Of a DNA stretch of 64,000 nt, positions 46,511 to 58,462 are shown piece after piece. This DNA comes from Prostheceraeus crozeri (lineage: Eukaryota > Platyhelminthes > Polycladida > Euryleptidae). A program made the position numbers and the translations under genes. Every line of letters starts with the position of its first letter. The stretch's first letter is position 1. The notes below the pieces were generated by a model, which did no database searches, was not told where the DNA came from, and saw only the letters and a list, made by a program, of their open reading frames with translations. Location: assembly GCA_907163375.1 (NCBI GenBank), contig CAJQUW010000597.1, positions 186,001-250,000 of the forward strand, in the 5' to 3' direction.

Positions 46511-47775
46511 CATTATCATTGATTCAAATAAAGATGAGTTCAAGACGCAATGAAGCTGTCTATCGGTTACCATGCCAATAATGCTTCCTCTTATCATAAA
46601 ACAAAATATTTCAAAATATCGACACGTGAGGTTTTCTAATCGCCTCTGTTTACTAATTATTATTTGAATTCAAACTGCTTATTCAAACTGGTTTTGTCAT
46701 CTACTCGTGTTCCATCAAGATTTACAAGTACTTTTGATGTTTTTTTAAAGCAGCCGTTGAAATTGATTCTTCTCTAGGGATTTGATCACAGTTTCCTTGA
46801 TGTTTTTTCTGTCCCGTGTAACAGTTTCCCACAGAAAGTGACGAGACTGATTTGGTATTTCTTTCATGAGAATTGTGGTGATTTTGGTGTTAACGTTATG
46901 GGAATAGTGATCCCTCGGATTTTTTGTCGACATTTATCAAGGTCACAATTTTACATCATCATATGAACCTTCTTGTGCAACAAATCATAAATCACACAAA
47001 TGGCAGCATCGACCTGTGCTAAAAGTTCCTGTGATTATCTCTATATATAGATGACTTATGCATCTTTAATTATCAACATTTTGACAGTTTATTAATGCAA
47101 ATCTACCCGGATGATTTGATTGCGGAAAGAAACGGGAATAGCATCAAATGTGTAGCTTATTAAGATGTCAAGATCAGTGTTTTTCAAGATTGAGTCTACT
47201 CATCAGTGTATCACAAAGTTGATAATTTCCCTTTTGAAGTTGTATTGTTCACCTTTCCTGAAAGTCTTCTTCCTTCCTGTATGGGTAGTACAATTTTGCA
47301 GGTCAAGTTTTAAGATATTTGCGTATTTGCTCACATTTATGCTCTGTTGCTGATAAGATTAAAATCACATGCCAATTGCCTACAAAAAGAGGCTATCTTT
47401 TATGTGATTTAAGAAGATGCATGGAAAAACTTCTACATAACCATCTTTTGCTCCTGCTGAAGTTTGGCTTTCTTTCAAGCAGACAATTGTCCGTCCAATG
47501 TGGTATGATTGGAGTACATCCTCTTTATTTTGAGTACCTTTATTTCTGTGTATTTTGTTTTATGGGGTACGCCTATGGCGTGGGTCTACCACTGCTTATT
47601 CGTCCAAGATGTTAAAGAACCTGAGACGAGACGAAGACAGTGTTGGTCATCTTGCTGATGACCCCTTGTATATATTTGTTTTAGTGTTTGTTTGTCCAGT
47701 TATACTTTTATACTTTCGTTCTTGTCTTTGTGAACTTTCAAGTATTTGTGATCCTTTTCAGGACTACCTTACACT

Positions 47776-47778
<3 letters not shown>
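46511..47778. other. Unannotated DNA
   Basis: Frames around 47.2-47.6 kb have no family motif. Confidence 0.4.

Positions 47779-47844
<66 letters not shown>
47779..47844. repeat. (TA)n microsatellite
   Basis: About 33 uninterrupted TA dinucleotides. A frame reading YIYIYI crosses it and is an artefact. Confidence 0.98.
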
Positions 47845-47845
<1 letters not shown>

Positions 47846-49027
47846 GTGAGTAATTATTACACGTAAGTAATTTTTATATTTCATTATATGTGACAACATT
47901 TTTTACAATTACAATATAGTGAAATCCTTTGCGTTTTTGAATAATTTTGATTGAACGAGATGCATTTTACAAAATGCTGCATAATGCATGAAGTGTGCTG
48001 AGTTACGATGAAATAACATTATCATAAAAATATTCATTCTTAGTGCAGTGATTGTTCACAAAATATGGTTGAGAATCATTTATGTAAATCTATAAATATA
48101 GTGATAATAGTCGTAATTGCCGTAGAAGCCTCTTAATGAATCCTTAGCCTTCCTCTTATCTGCTGATCTTGTCACCTCATTAGATGATGTACTTGTTACA
48201 ACGCTCTCTTATCTAATAAAAGTTTTCGACATTTCACCTTTGAATTTTCAAAGTACCAAGGAATTACCTTTAACATAATGAGAATTGCGGTTTGATATTT
48301 GATGTTCTCCAAGTTTTGAGTACTGAACTATTTTCTGTCGCCTTTATTCACTCCCCTTTTCAGCAGGTAAACGATTCCTTCTCACTTCAGCAAAGAATGT
48401 GACCTGCAGTGACTCCAGAATAATTCTAGCCGCTAATGATCACATCAAATCTGTAATGCCATTTTGTTCTTTCTCTCGCGAAACTTCAAATTAGTTATTA
48501 ACATTGCGTTGATTACAGCGCACGAAGTTGTATTCAGCAATTTGTCGATTCGTCCCATTGGGAGTCGATCATTCTTAGGATTATCGAAGCACATTAGCTC
48601 TAAATTCTACAATTCCCGGTTTTCTACCTCAATTTGCAATTGCTCTCTTTACTAATACGCTTCATTTGATCAATTTGTCAACAACTTCTGCAGTCTGTCT
48701 CGGTCTCAGTCGGTATCTGTTTGGTCTCCCTCCGCTACAATATAGTAAAATAGAAAAGACGAAATGTATTTATTTTGTCCAGGATATTGAACTCCATTAT
48801 ATCGTATTCCACAGGAGACAGCAGCATGACTGACAGATCGACCATAAATCTGCAGCAGTCATAGATAATTACAAGCACATGATTTCCATGCAGCTTGATT
48901 TGCATGGATGTATCGAGCAATGCCAAGTGTGCGTGTTATGCTGATTGATGACACTATTTAATATTGTGTATGATTAATATGTTTCGTGTTTTGCACAATC
49001 TCTGATGTAAACAGCTTGCAGAAATTA
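47845..49027. other. Unannotated DNA
   Basis: No gene or partnered repeat seen. Confidence 0.45.
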
Positions 49028-49039
49028 CGTATTTCTTTG

Positions 49040-49136
49040 AATATGAGACGCCCTTGAATAAGGGACGCCCTCGAATAAGAGACGCATCCGTGAGAGGAAA
49101 AAATTTAATAAGAGACGCCCTTGAATAAGAGACGCA
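49040..49136 (+). repeat. Left subterminal repeats of the outer element
   Basis: Five units on the pattern TTGAATAAGAGACGC, spaced about 17 bp with one gap (49036-49136). They probably bind the transposase. Confidence 0.8.
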
Positions 49137-49537
49137 TGTACAAAAAATAGACTGCTATAGACATATTACATGCAGGCTATTGTAATGTGGTAGCTACATC
49201 CGCCTGAGCGATTATTAGGCCTACTTATGTTAGTAACATAAGTCAGTCTACTAGTAAATACCGGGTACCGTATTATCGCGCTTTTAGGTACATGTGCTTA
49301 TAAGCGGAAAAAGCTTGTTTTCACTGTGATGCAGATGTGCATTTTGTTCGCTTATAAGCACATGTGCTAATATCCGGATATAGGCACACCCTAGTCAATG
49401 TGATTTTTCGTCTCTCGCGAAACATGTATTTTCACTTCACATGTTGAACTCTGATTCCTGTTCCATCAGCTTACAAATGAGGTTGAAAATCTCCGTCAAT
49501 GCTAACGCACAGCTGTTCTTATTGAGTTGCATAAGCT

Positions 49538-49686
49538 GACCTCCTTTGACAGCATAACTTTCACAAGTCAAGGCGCTACTGCTACAAGGGATGGGCTCCG
49601 CTCAATCGACCTCTTCCGACCTCCTTTGACAACATAATTTACACAACTCAAGGCGCTACTGCTACAAGGGATGGGCTCCGCTCCTT
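49538..49686 (+). repeat. 80-bp tandem duplication in pogo 5' region
   Basis: GACCTCCTTTGACA to GGATGGGCTCCGCTC occurs at 49538-49617 and again at 49618-49686 with about 90% identity. It lies 150 bp upstream of the transposase start, so a promoter-repeat role is possible. Confidence 0.85.
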
Positions 49687-49831
49687 AGATACCAATAACA
49701 TTCTTCTTCGCTAATTAAAAGTAGCGTCTTGTTAGCAACTATTCGGAGTGGTAGTGACTCTGTGCCATTGGCAATTCTCCTATCAATAAAGTTGCTTGCG
49801 ATCATATTTCAGTCTGAAAGCTTGGTTCGAG

Positions 49832-51156
49832 ATGAGTAGACGCAGGTCATACACAATTTCATTTAAAAACGAAGTACTGGCCACTTTGGAGAACAATGGT
49901 GGGAATGTCTCAGCCACAGCAAAAGTACATAATGTCAACCGAAGATAAGTACAAGATTGGAGGGGCAAGGCAAGTGAACTCAAGGCATGCAGCAGTCAAA
50001 GTCATCATGATTTTATCAGTCGTAAACGAAGGCGGCTGCCTTACAAATTGAAAGCTGTTTACCCTGAGCTTGAATCAAAAATGGTTGAATACATCAAACA
50101 TCTTCGAAACCAAGGGATGGCTGTTCATGGCACTGCAATCCGTTCTGAAGCGAAGAGACGATTCCCAGTGACCTATCCGACAAAGGACCTGTCCAAATTT
50201 CGAGCATCATATGGCTGGTTGAAGCGGTTTATGAGACGAAACAATCTTGTAGAGCGACGTGTTACATCTGTCGGACAAAAGATCCCCGAAAATGCCCAAG
50301 AATTAGCACGCAATTGGTTGAAGGACATAAAAGAAATTCGTACGAAGTGTCATATTGTGGGTAACATGGATGAAACCCCGATGTGGTTTGATTTACCAAG
50401 CAACACTTCCATCGATTTCAAAGGAGTCAAAACAATTCGAAATCGCACCACCGGCAAAGAAAAGCTGCGGTACACGGTTGTGTTGACTGTGCTATCTACT
50501 GGACACAAATTGCCACCGATGATTATATTCCGAGGACTGAAAAAGCCTCCACGTGGCAATTTTGGTGATGTTGTTGTCTCAGCATCAAAAGGGGGCAGCA
50601 TGACAAACGAGTTCATGAAGAGTGAGTATCTTCAAAAAGTGTGGAAAGCACGCCCAGGATCGATCTTCAAGCCATCATGTGTGCTTACACTGGATACAGC
50701 GCGATGTCATACGCACGAGGATGTGAAAGCAGCATTCGAAAAGGAGAAAACGCGTTTGGCTTATATTCCAGGAGGAATGACGCCTTTGTTGCAACCATTG
50801 GACAGTCATTTGAATAAACCATTCAAGGATGCCATGCGAAGAAGGTGGGAAGAATGGCTCTTGAACGGTGACCGAGAATATACACGAACCGGTAAGCGAA
50901 AAGGTGCGAGTTACGAGATGGTAGCACAATGGGTTTCAGAGGCATGGCGTGAAATGTCCCGCGACATCATAAAGCGCTCATTCATTGAAACAGGTATCCA
51001 GGATTGTGATGGCGATGAAGTGGACAATGACGTGGAGGACAGTGAAGCATCTGACTTGGAGAACTATACAGGTGAATCGACAGCGACAATGAAAAGAGTG
51101 GTGAAGAAAGTTGTGATAATGATAGTGATATTGACTGTGAAATCATTGACAAATAG
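49832..51156 (+). pseudogene. Pogo/Tigger-type transposase with two lesions
   Basis: ATG 49832 opens MSRRRSYTISFKNEVLATLE, a psq/CENP-B-like N-terminal helix-turn-helix. An in-frame TAA at 49946 interrupts it after codon 38. The frame then continues VQDWRGKASELKAC and onward to about 51090. A second DNA-binding module (AIRSEAKRRFP, FRASYGWLKRFMRR; about residues 100-135) is followed by the DDE_1 core: NMDETP, VLTLDTARCHT and LQPLDSHLNKPFK hold the three aspartates (positions 180, 288 and 324 counted from 49832). Near 51090 a one-base frame change turns an acidic tail (SGEESCDNDSDIDCEIIDK, stop 51154) into an unrelated 3' reading to 51169. Probably derives from a recently active copy because only two breaks are seen. 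Confidence 0.85.
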
Positions 51157-52123
51157 GTTTGCTAAGTAAAGTTCTGTTTTCATCAGCATTTTCGAAACGT
51201 TCCGTTAGATTAGATTGCCATCTTGTTTGTGTGACACAATAGACAACTGCTTCACCCTCTTATATTTCGCTTTATGTTACAATTATGGCGGTGACATACC
51301 ATAAGCAACAATGTTGGGCTATTTGATCAAAGAACACGTTCAAAATTGGCTTATAAATTATTATGCAACTAATGGACTATTTCTTGTAAATTATTACATT
51401 GAAGGAAATGAAACGCTAAGATAAACATGAATCAATAGCGCTACTTTTAGGTCATACATTACCCTAGTGGCTGTATGTACTCGAGTCATTGCGATGAATG
51501 TTGCAATTAGTAAAAACACAGCAATTTCCCACTGATGCATTTTTTCCCGCTTATAAGCACATGTGCTTATATCCGGATATAAGCACACCTCCGCTTATAA
51601 GCACATGTGCTTAAAAGCGCGATAATACGGTATCATGACCAATATTGTATAATATATAAGGCTTCTTGTTGTTGTACATGCAGTACATGCATGTTGTACA
51701 TACGTACATGCAGGCCTACTTAAGGTTACTTCATCTACCATTTAAGGAGGCATTATACGGCATCTTCCTTTGCATTTGGAGTCATGTACCGGTCGGTAAC
51801 TTTTGCTGTAAATACTACTTGATTATCGGTATTTTCGTTTCCGTAAATTCAGATCTAGTCTACATGTACAGTGGCCAACATGTACTGGTATATGAATGTA
51901 TTAGATGAGTCTACAAGATAAGCTACTACAAACCATAAAACTCCTTTCATTTCCAAAATATCTGAATTATGATAAAGCGTATATATGTAAGAAAAATTAC
52001 TGGCGAAATTTGCCCATGACATAGGCCTAAGTGAGGAATGCAAAGGTTACCTAAGAGAATAGTAGCAAAAAACGAAGACATTTTTTTCTAATGAAAGAAT
52101 GAAAACTTGAACATTTGATAAAT

Positions 52124-52199
52124 AAGAGACGCCCTTGAATAAGAGACGCATCAATCAGGGATCTGAAAAAAATTAGAGACGCGTCTCTTATTCAAAGAA
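52124..52199 (+). repeat. Right subterminal repeats of the outer element
   Basis: Two direct units AATAAGAGACGC (52124-52149), then AGAGACGC and an inverted unit forming the palindrome AGAGACGCGTCTCT next to the TIR. Confidence 0.8.
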
Positions 52200-52669
52200 A
52201 TACAGTATTCAGATTTAGACATACTAAATACAAATATTCATAGCAGGAGTAGACACTGTACTTTGTTCTAATCGATCATCATATATTTAATCATAATCAT
52301 ATTATAATCATAAATGTCAACGACCATTTCATTCGATGTATGTGAAGTGCAATATATTGATAAAGATACGACCTTTCAGCTTCTCACGAGCTTAAAATAA
52401 ATTCATCTCTTGGGTGCGATAAAGTGGAAGACAGATTGCAATAACAAAGTGAATATGTAGCATCAGCACCAATGGTCGATATTTTCGGACATCTATCAAA
52501 TGTAGATGTTTTCCGATTTGTGGGAAAATGCATTCGTGCGATCGCTTCCAGAACATAAACATCTCTCCGTTTATGACTATCACCGCCCCATCTTATAACT
52601 TGCGATAATATCTTAAGTTATCTAAAGACTTGTTTTCTCTATCATATTATGTTAGATGCCACATCGACA

Positions 52670-52775
52670 TTTACCATCAGATGACGACCTACATAGAAGA
52701 TATCCAAAATGCTTCGGTCAGAGTAGCTTGTCTGGACTTTTCAAAGGCATTTGATATTATCAACATTGCTTTGGC
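52670..52775 (+). mobile_element. LINE reverse transcriptase fragment
   Basis: The frame shows TTYIEDIQNASVRVACLDFS followed by KAFDIIN, which is reverse transcriptase motif A (x-D-F-S-K-A-F-D-x-I-N). Nothing RT-like follows after about 52780. It is an isolated fragment on the plus strand, consistent with a jockey/CR1-like LINE such as the (ATT)n-tail family. Confidence 0.6.
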
Positions 52776-54367
52776 TATCTCCAGATTTTTCATTCTTTCA
52801 TATCTTGTCAAGACGCTTGTGTTCTCTCTGATGATATCGCACTCTTTCACCAATTTATGTTCATTGATTGATCCCTCGTTAACATACTGTTTACATCTAT
52901 GTGTCAGATTATGGTTGTGCATCCAATGTATTTGACAGTTGACGTCACTACAGATGTCCATTTGGCATGGAAATCGGTACACCACGTGATGCGGTTATAT
53001 AGATTTGATCTCCTATTGAGATTTTAAAGGAGTTCTTGAGCTTCATTATTTAGTAAAAACATCTCACTCTGACATTTGCTGTTGAATCAAGTGGAATAAC
53101 GTTGTTCTTCACTATTGCAGAAAGTCTGTTTTGTTCAATGTCAGCATTGGCTCCCCATTGACTTTTGAAGAAGAATTTAATTGTTGCTGACTTGTTTTAA
53201 TTAGTTGTTTCATTTTCCGATAATTTATTTTTCTTTTAACAATTTATTATTGTGTCTATAAGATGATGCGGGTAAGTATTTGCTTTAAACGGTCTACTTT
53301 TTTCAGATGGCTGCCCATGTTGGTGAAATTCTGACTCGCGATTGATGTATGAATTGATAACAGACTTTTATATGGGAGCTGTCCAAAGCTTTTGTAGTCC
53401 AAACTGCCAAATTTGTATCGGTAATTGACAAAATATCGTTACATGAGACAAAATTAAGGTGGTCCACTTTTTATGATCATCACTGTAGTAGATTTTCGAT
53501 GTACAGAAGTTTGATATCTTCCGTGTTTAACTCGGACGCAAGCGTCAAGAAATGAGATGTCAGTGTCTGTTTGAGATTCAGAAGTGAATTTGAGAGGAAT
53601 ATATAATATCTTGTGGCGTAAGTGATTTCTTGTGTATTATGACAGAGTCATCCAGAAACCGCTGAAATTGATCTCTCGCACGCTAAGCTTGTAATGTTAG
53701 CTGACGATGTTGCTGTGAATTTATCAAACATCGGAGCTTGTCCAAACCCTATTTGTCCTATCTTTGATACAAAATTTGATTCGTGAAAATAGAATGATGA
53801 TAGATCACAGTAAGTTCAGGCCTCCCAGGTAGCCGCAAATGCCTAAAAAAGCCGTAAACTTTGCTCAATGTCCGTAGAAACCGCACATTTTTTTTTGGTT
53901 TAACATTTTTTGTAACAAGATGTCGTGTAGTTCATATTGAATGTATGGTTAGAAAGTGGACATAGCAAGCAGTACTAAATTGACGCCCTGTTCATAACTT
54001 ATCTAAGCATGATTGAATTGGGCAATTGATGACATTGCCTTCTCTTTGGAAGAAAGATTTGGATAATAATTGCATCTATGTCAATCAATATAAGTCGACA
54101 TTTAGAGAAAAAATACATGTGACATACTTTCTTAGATATCGCTCAAATTGTTGCAGATGCTGATTCTGGGTGTGAAATCGATAGAAATGAAATAGTATTT
54201 TCGACTAACTCTCCGTACATTAGAATTAGAGACTTTAGAAGTTGGCAAAGTTAGAATAAAATTACAACCCTGTTATTTTTCATTTGACCAATCTCATCGT
54301 ATCCATCGGCTTCAATCTCTTCCTAATGTTTTAAAAATGAACTAGTTTTGGTGCGTCTATTTATACA
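52776..54367. other. Unannotated DNA
   Basis: No gene recognised. At 53458-53480 AGGTGGTCCACTTTTTAT resembles a stretch at 10061-10080. Confidence 0.4.
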
Positions 54368-54525
54368 AAATTATTTTTTTTTAATTATATTAAATTAATA
54401 TATTATATATTAATTTATATATTATTATTATTTATATATATTATTATTTAATATTATTATATATATATTTTTTATATAATTATATTAAATTAAATTATTT
54501 TTTTGATATTATTTTTAAAATATTT
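54368..54525. repeat. AT-only low-complexity tract
   Basis: Nearly pure A/T with ATT and TATA mixtures, such as TATATTATTATTATTTATAT. Confidence 0.9.
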
Positions 54526-54889
54526 ATTTATGCTCCAAGCTTGATAATACTAGTCTTGTTCCATTATAACTTCTTAAATTAAGCACCTATCAGATGTTTT
54601 CTATTAACAGATTTGGAGCCAAAATCTGTTGAAATTTGACTCTTTAAAAAAGGATGAAAATTGCCAAATATCGCGATCGATTCCAAGCGACGGACATCTC
54701 CCAAATGAATGCAATTTTGGTACAATCACAGCATCAACTTAACTATTAGAATGTCCAAAGCGCAGGTGGCAATTTGCTGTGTAATCGGAATTAATCACGG
54801 CTGCCATTCTTCCGGTTTTAACCGGATTTCCGTTTTTTTTAGAATAAAGCAAGTAGTAAGAAAATTTTTTGCCAAGGAACATTTTGAAC

Positions 54890-55480
54890 TATTTTAGATT
54901 TTGAAGGGGGCCTTTTTGAGATTGCGAGTGGACTCTTTAAGATTGTGAAGGGCTCCTTTAATATCGCGAGGGGCCTTTTTGAGAGTGCGGAGGGCCCTTT
55001 AAGATCGCGAATGGCCCTTTTGAGACTGCGAGGGGGCCCCTTTCAGATCGTGTTAGGGTCCTTTTGAGGCTGCGAAGGGGCCCCTTTCATAAGATCGTGA
55101 GGGTCCCTTTTGAGATTGTCAAGAGGATTTTTTGGGACTGCAAAGCCCCCCCCCCTTTAAGATCGTGAGGGGGCCCTTTTGAGATTGTGAAAAGGCCCTT
55201 TTGAGACTGTGAAGGGGCCCCTTTAAGATCGTGAGGTGGCCATATTTAGATTTTGAAAGGAACCCATAAGATTTCGTGAACCATCCGTTTGAGATAGTGA
55301 ACGGCAACTGTTATAGTTTTTGAAGAGCTTTTTTTAGATATGAATAGATCTCTTGAGATTGTGAAGGGCCTATAGGATTGAGACCGGCACCCTTAAAGAT
55401 AAAAGCATGTGGGTCCTTTTGTAGATTATGTAGGGCTCTTTTAAAATTGTGAACAGGGTTATGCAGATTGTTAGGGACCT
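54890..55480. repeat. Degenerate minisatellite, ~22-25 bp unit
   Basis: Over 20 diverged tandem units follow AGATTGTGAAGGGGCCCTTT (with AGATCGTGAGGG and AGACTGCGAGGG variants). The central part (54950-55240) is best preserved; units decay outwards. GGGCCC/GGGGCCCC in most units makes each unit locally palindromic. The minus frame through it (55119-55307) reads a repeated KGPLTILK pattern that mirrors the DNA repeat, not a gene. Confidence 0.85.
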
Positions 55481-57021
55481 TAAAGACCCTGTAATTTTTA
55501 AGGGTGATGAAATTCAAAGCATATACTTTCTAAAAATCCGCATGTCTCTTGAGCAGAAGATTCTTCTACAAGGAAGTCAGTGATCCTTTCATCAATCCTA
55601 GGAAGCTGGACGAAACGCAGGGTTTTGAAATAAGAAATACATTTTGGTGGGAATGCTTGACGAAAAAGTTGTAATACGTAATTATGGAGTCTATTATTGA
55701 ATTGAGTTCTGATTGCTTTGATGCTCTCCAAAGCGTGTCTTTTAAGAAGCGTCTGCGAGAAAAATATGAAAGAAAAATCTACTAAAAAGTTTCGGGAACA
55801 CAAGGGAGTGACGAATGAATATTTTGTACGATCACTTGTTGCAAAAGCGGCTAAATTTCAGCGAAGGCACCAGCGAAAATTGAAACTCGCAAACAACTAC
55901 AGAAGTGATAAGGACTTCTTTTCATGTTAACTTTGCGTTTACTTATGCCATGGCCGCTCAACCTTTATCAAATAGCTGTCATAATCTTGTTTGAAAGCCA
56001 AAAGTTGTTCTTAATGTAATTGTTGTAATGTTGTGATTGTTTTTTATTATGTTTGAAGTACAAGAGATGAGAGCAAGGTTTGATTTGAATAATTGCCGGG
56101 GCTACAAATACTGATAAAGCTGACCATAGATTTTGTATGAAGATATTTGCTGTGACCAGACCGCTCTGCTGAAGTAGTCTTCCAAACGTTTAACAGCTGG
56201 ACAACAATTTCCTAGTGGTTTCATGAAAATTCTTCACAATGAGGTCGGGATCTTGTACCGTGTGACGTCATGACACGATTAATAGAAAATGACAAAGCCG
56301 CACGAGAGTAGTGCATTATAAATTTGAATGTCAAATTTATGAAAGAACTGAAGAAAGTTGTCTTTGAAACAGTTAAGTAAAATCATCCATAGGCCTACAT
56401 GTAGACTTCGATAATATGCAGTCATTATATCAAGCTGAAATCGTCAATCGTTCAATAACGTCATGCTGATTTTGCATTGGGGGCAGGTAGAGGGGTCTTT
56501 GTAGCACACTCTGTCTGACCTTCGAAAACGGTTCTCCTGAAAATAGTAGTTGTTCGAGTCATGTATTCTAATGCACCTTGTTGAAGCTGATGATTCAATA
56601 AGCATCAGTAATAATTTTATACATTGACTTGCTAACTGTGAGGATTCAGAAGCATATTTATTAGAACAGACCAACTTCTGCTTGAACGCTTTCAAAACTT
56701 ATCTGGTTGTGTGATATCGAATGATCGCAAGTTTCTTACTTTGAGGTGGACCACGACTACGTAATTTAGGGAGGCCCATTCCGATTTGACTTTCCGGTTT
56801 TTATTTTTGATAAGAGTGGCAACCCTGATCAATGCATTTATCAAAAATGAACATTTTGATAGATTTACATAAGTTCAGAATGAAATTCCAGATTTCTGTA
56901 GTAGCCATACTTAATGTACGATTAGAAAATGCATCCAGTTTTTCTCCATTCCTATAATTTTGGTTTTTCTTTATATGTAGCCCTGCTGTCTTCATCCCAC
57001 TCTTTAGCATGTTGATTGTGT
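55481..57021. other. Unannotated DNA
   Basis: Frames of 101 codons (55498-55803, minus) and 70 codons (plus, overlapping) have no recognised motif. At 56800-56840 TTTTTGATAA and TTATCAAAAA form a small inverted repeat. Confidence 0.4.
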
Positions 57022-57220
57022 AATGATGATGATGAATGGTTTAACGTGACTACTACCCCTTACTGGTGGCGTGGACTTAGTCAGATTTTAATCTGGAGCG
57101 CTGTGTTTTTTTTTTATTCCGGATGCCCTTTTTGACGACTTCCCAGGACACTGTCGGGGCTCGACCTCTGGACCGATAGATCGCTAGGTCAAGCACTTAA
57201 CAACTGTGCCACGGAGGCCA
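57022..57220 (-). mobile_element. SINE-1 copy F, full length with (ATC)n tail
   Basis: The minus strand begins CTCCGTGGCACAGTTGTTAA (A box), has GAGGTCGAGCCCCG (B box) and runs to ACGTTAAACC followed by an ATC-repeat tail (57022-57034). This copy shows the probable true 3' end of the family. Flanking target duplication is not obvious. Confidence 0.85.
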
Positions 57221-57284
57221 CCGAGTGTTTACAGGCAGTGCAGTGTGTATCTGTCTAGAATGTTTTGAGCTTGATCCGACATGG

Positions 57285-57345
57285 GTTTGAATCCATGTTC
57301 CTCAAATGCAGAGCTAACACTAACACAAGGTCACTACCCTGAAAT
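57285..57345 (-). mobile_element. Possible SINE-2 head fragment
   Basis: GGGTTTGAATCCATG with CAAATGCAGAGCTAACACT matches the tRNA-like head of SINE-2 in antisense (compare GGTTTGAACCCAGG with CACGCAGAGCGAACACT at 41.38 kb). The body is missing. Confidence 0.4.
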
Positions 57346-58462
57346 TCAGCACGTCCTTGTTTTTACACAGAATTTGATATTAGGTTCCTTCATTGCCGCT
57401 ATACTCACAAATTCGTGCTTTTGGTACTTGTTTATTGTGCATCATTGTCTTTAAACAATTTTATTACTGATTTAATTATTCATTGATCGTTAAAGCAATA
57501 AAGCCTATAAATGAAGATATTTCATATCATTGTATGTCCCGTTGACTATCCAATATTTATTTTCATAATGCACGATGCACGTGCGCAGCCATGAAAGCAT
57601 GTCATGAGGTAAATAAACATTCGTCTGGTCTGAATCGCCTATCCAAATTTAACTTGAGCAGCTAAAGGAACTGCCTTCTCTGTGTCATCAATAACATCCT
57701 GTTACCGACTACGATAATCAGAGTCCCTCGAAGCGATTAAATAACTTTTGAAAGTAGAAATCTGCTTAGAATGAAACGGTAACTTATTGTACTTGATGGA
57801 AATGTGTAGAACTTCCATCGTTTAGGCTTCACGGTTTTATGTTGCCACAGCTTTTAGACGATAGAATTTCCTTCTATTATCTCTACTAGTTTTCCTGCTC
57901 TCTATTTCCGCAAATAATTCTACTTATGAGTACATCGATCGAATTTCAGATTTTGCGTATCTCCTTTTTGGTCGAGTTGTGTTAGAATACCCCCTGCTGT
58001 ACTTTAGTTCTCCTAAACACCTATCTTCAATATCTAGTCATCGAAATTGTCAAACTTTCAACGCTCGCTTGCTTTTGATTGCTTCCGTGCATGACCCATC
58101 TTTCTCTTCGCGGTTTAGTTGGATAAGAATCTTCAAGGCAAGTTGATTTCCTCTGTGAACACTTACTGATGACAAAATTAGAGGCATCTCTGAACGTCAT
58201 CTGATTGTTGCCGCTTTTGACTTCGATTCTAGAATTGCCTTGAATTTATCACCCGAAAAGAATTTCTCGATATCTAAACCAATTCCGCTGCTAGATCTCA
58301 AACCAACGAGGCATCGTTGAAATACCTAGAAAGACTCACTTTACAAATATTTTGGAGGAAAAATGTACTTCGTATGTGCACCATAAAAATGTATCAGTCA
58401 AACTGTCGTGCAATTATTATTGAATCACAACTTATCAGTATTAAAGTTTCATTTTCCACTGT
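57346..58462. other. Unannotated DNA
   Basis: No gene recognised. Confidence 0.45.

Larger units (their letters stand above)
49268..51630 (+). mobile_element. Nested pogo-like transposon with 41-bp TIRs
   Basis: TIRs start CCGTATTATCGCGCTTTTA at 49268 and, as reverse complement, at 51630; they match over about 41 bp with two or three differences. TA flanks both ends (49266-49267, 51631-51632), the expected target duplication. Inside each TIR is the palindromic core AGCACATGTGCT, repeated again inboard on both sides together with TATCCGGATA (49351-49391, 51550-51590). It contains the transposase ORF at 49832-51156. At 2363 bp it is complete in structure. Confidence 0.9.
49028..52205. mobile_element. 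Outer TA-flanked DNA transposon, split by a nested pogo element
   Basis: The left end CGTATTTCTTTGAATATGAG (49028) and the reverse complement of the right end CTGTATTTCTTTGAATAAGA (to 52205) form TIRs. Both are flanked by TA (49026-49027, 52206-52207), as expected of Tc1/mariner/pogo insertion. Without the nested element (49268-51630) about 810 bp remain with no ORF: a non-autonomous element. Both ends carry tandem ~17-bp units with core AATAAGAGACGC, and the right end contains the palindrome GAGACGCGTCTC. Confidence 0.8.

Noticed and set aside
47555-47866. 103-codon ORF ending in alternating Tyr-Ile
   Set aside because: It is produced by the (TA)n microsatellite.
55119-55307. ORF with repeated KGPLTILK-like pattern
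   Set aside because: It merely translates the minisatellite. No start context or conservation argues for a repeat protein.
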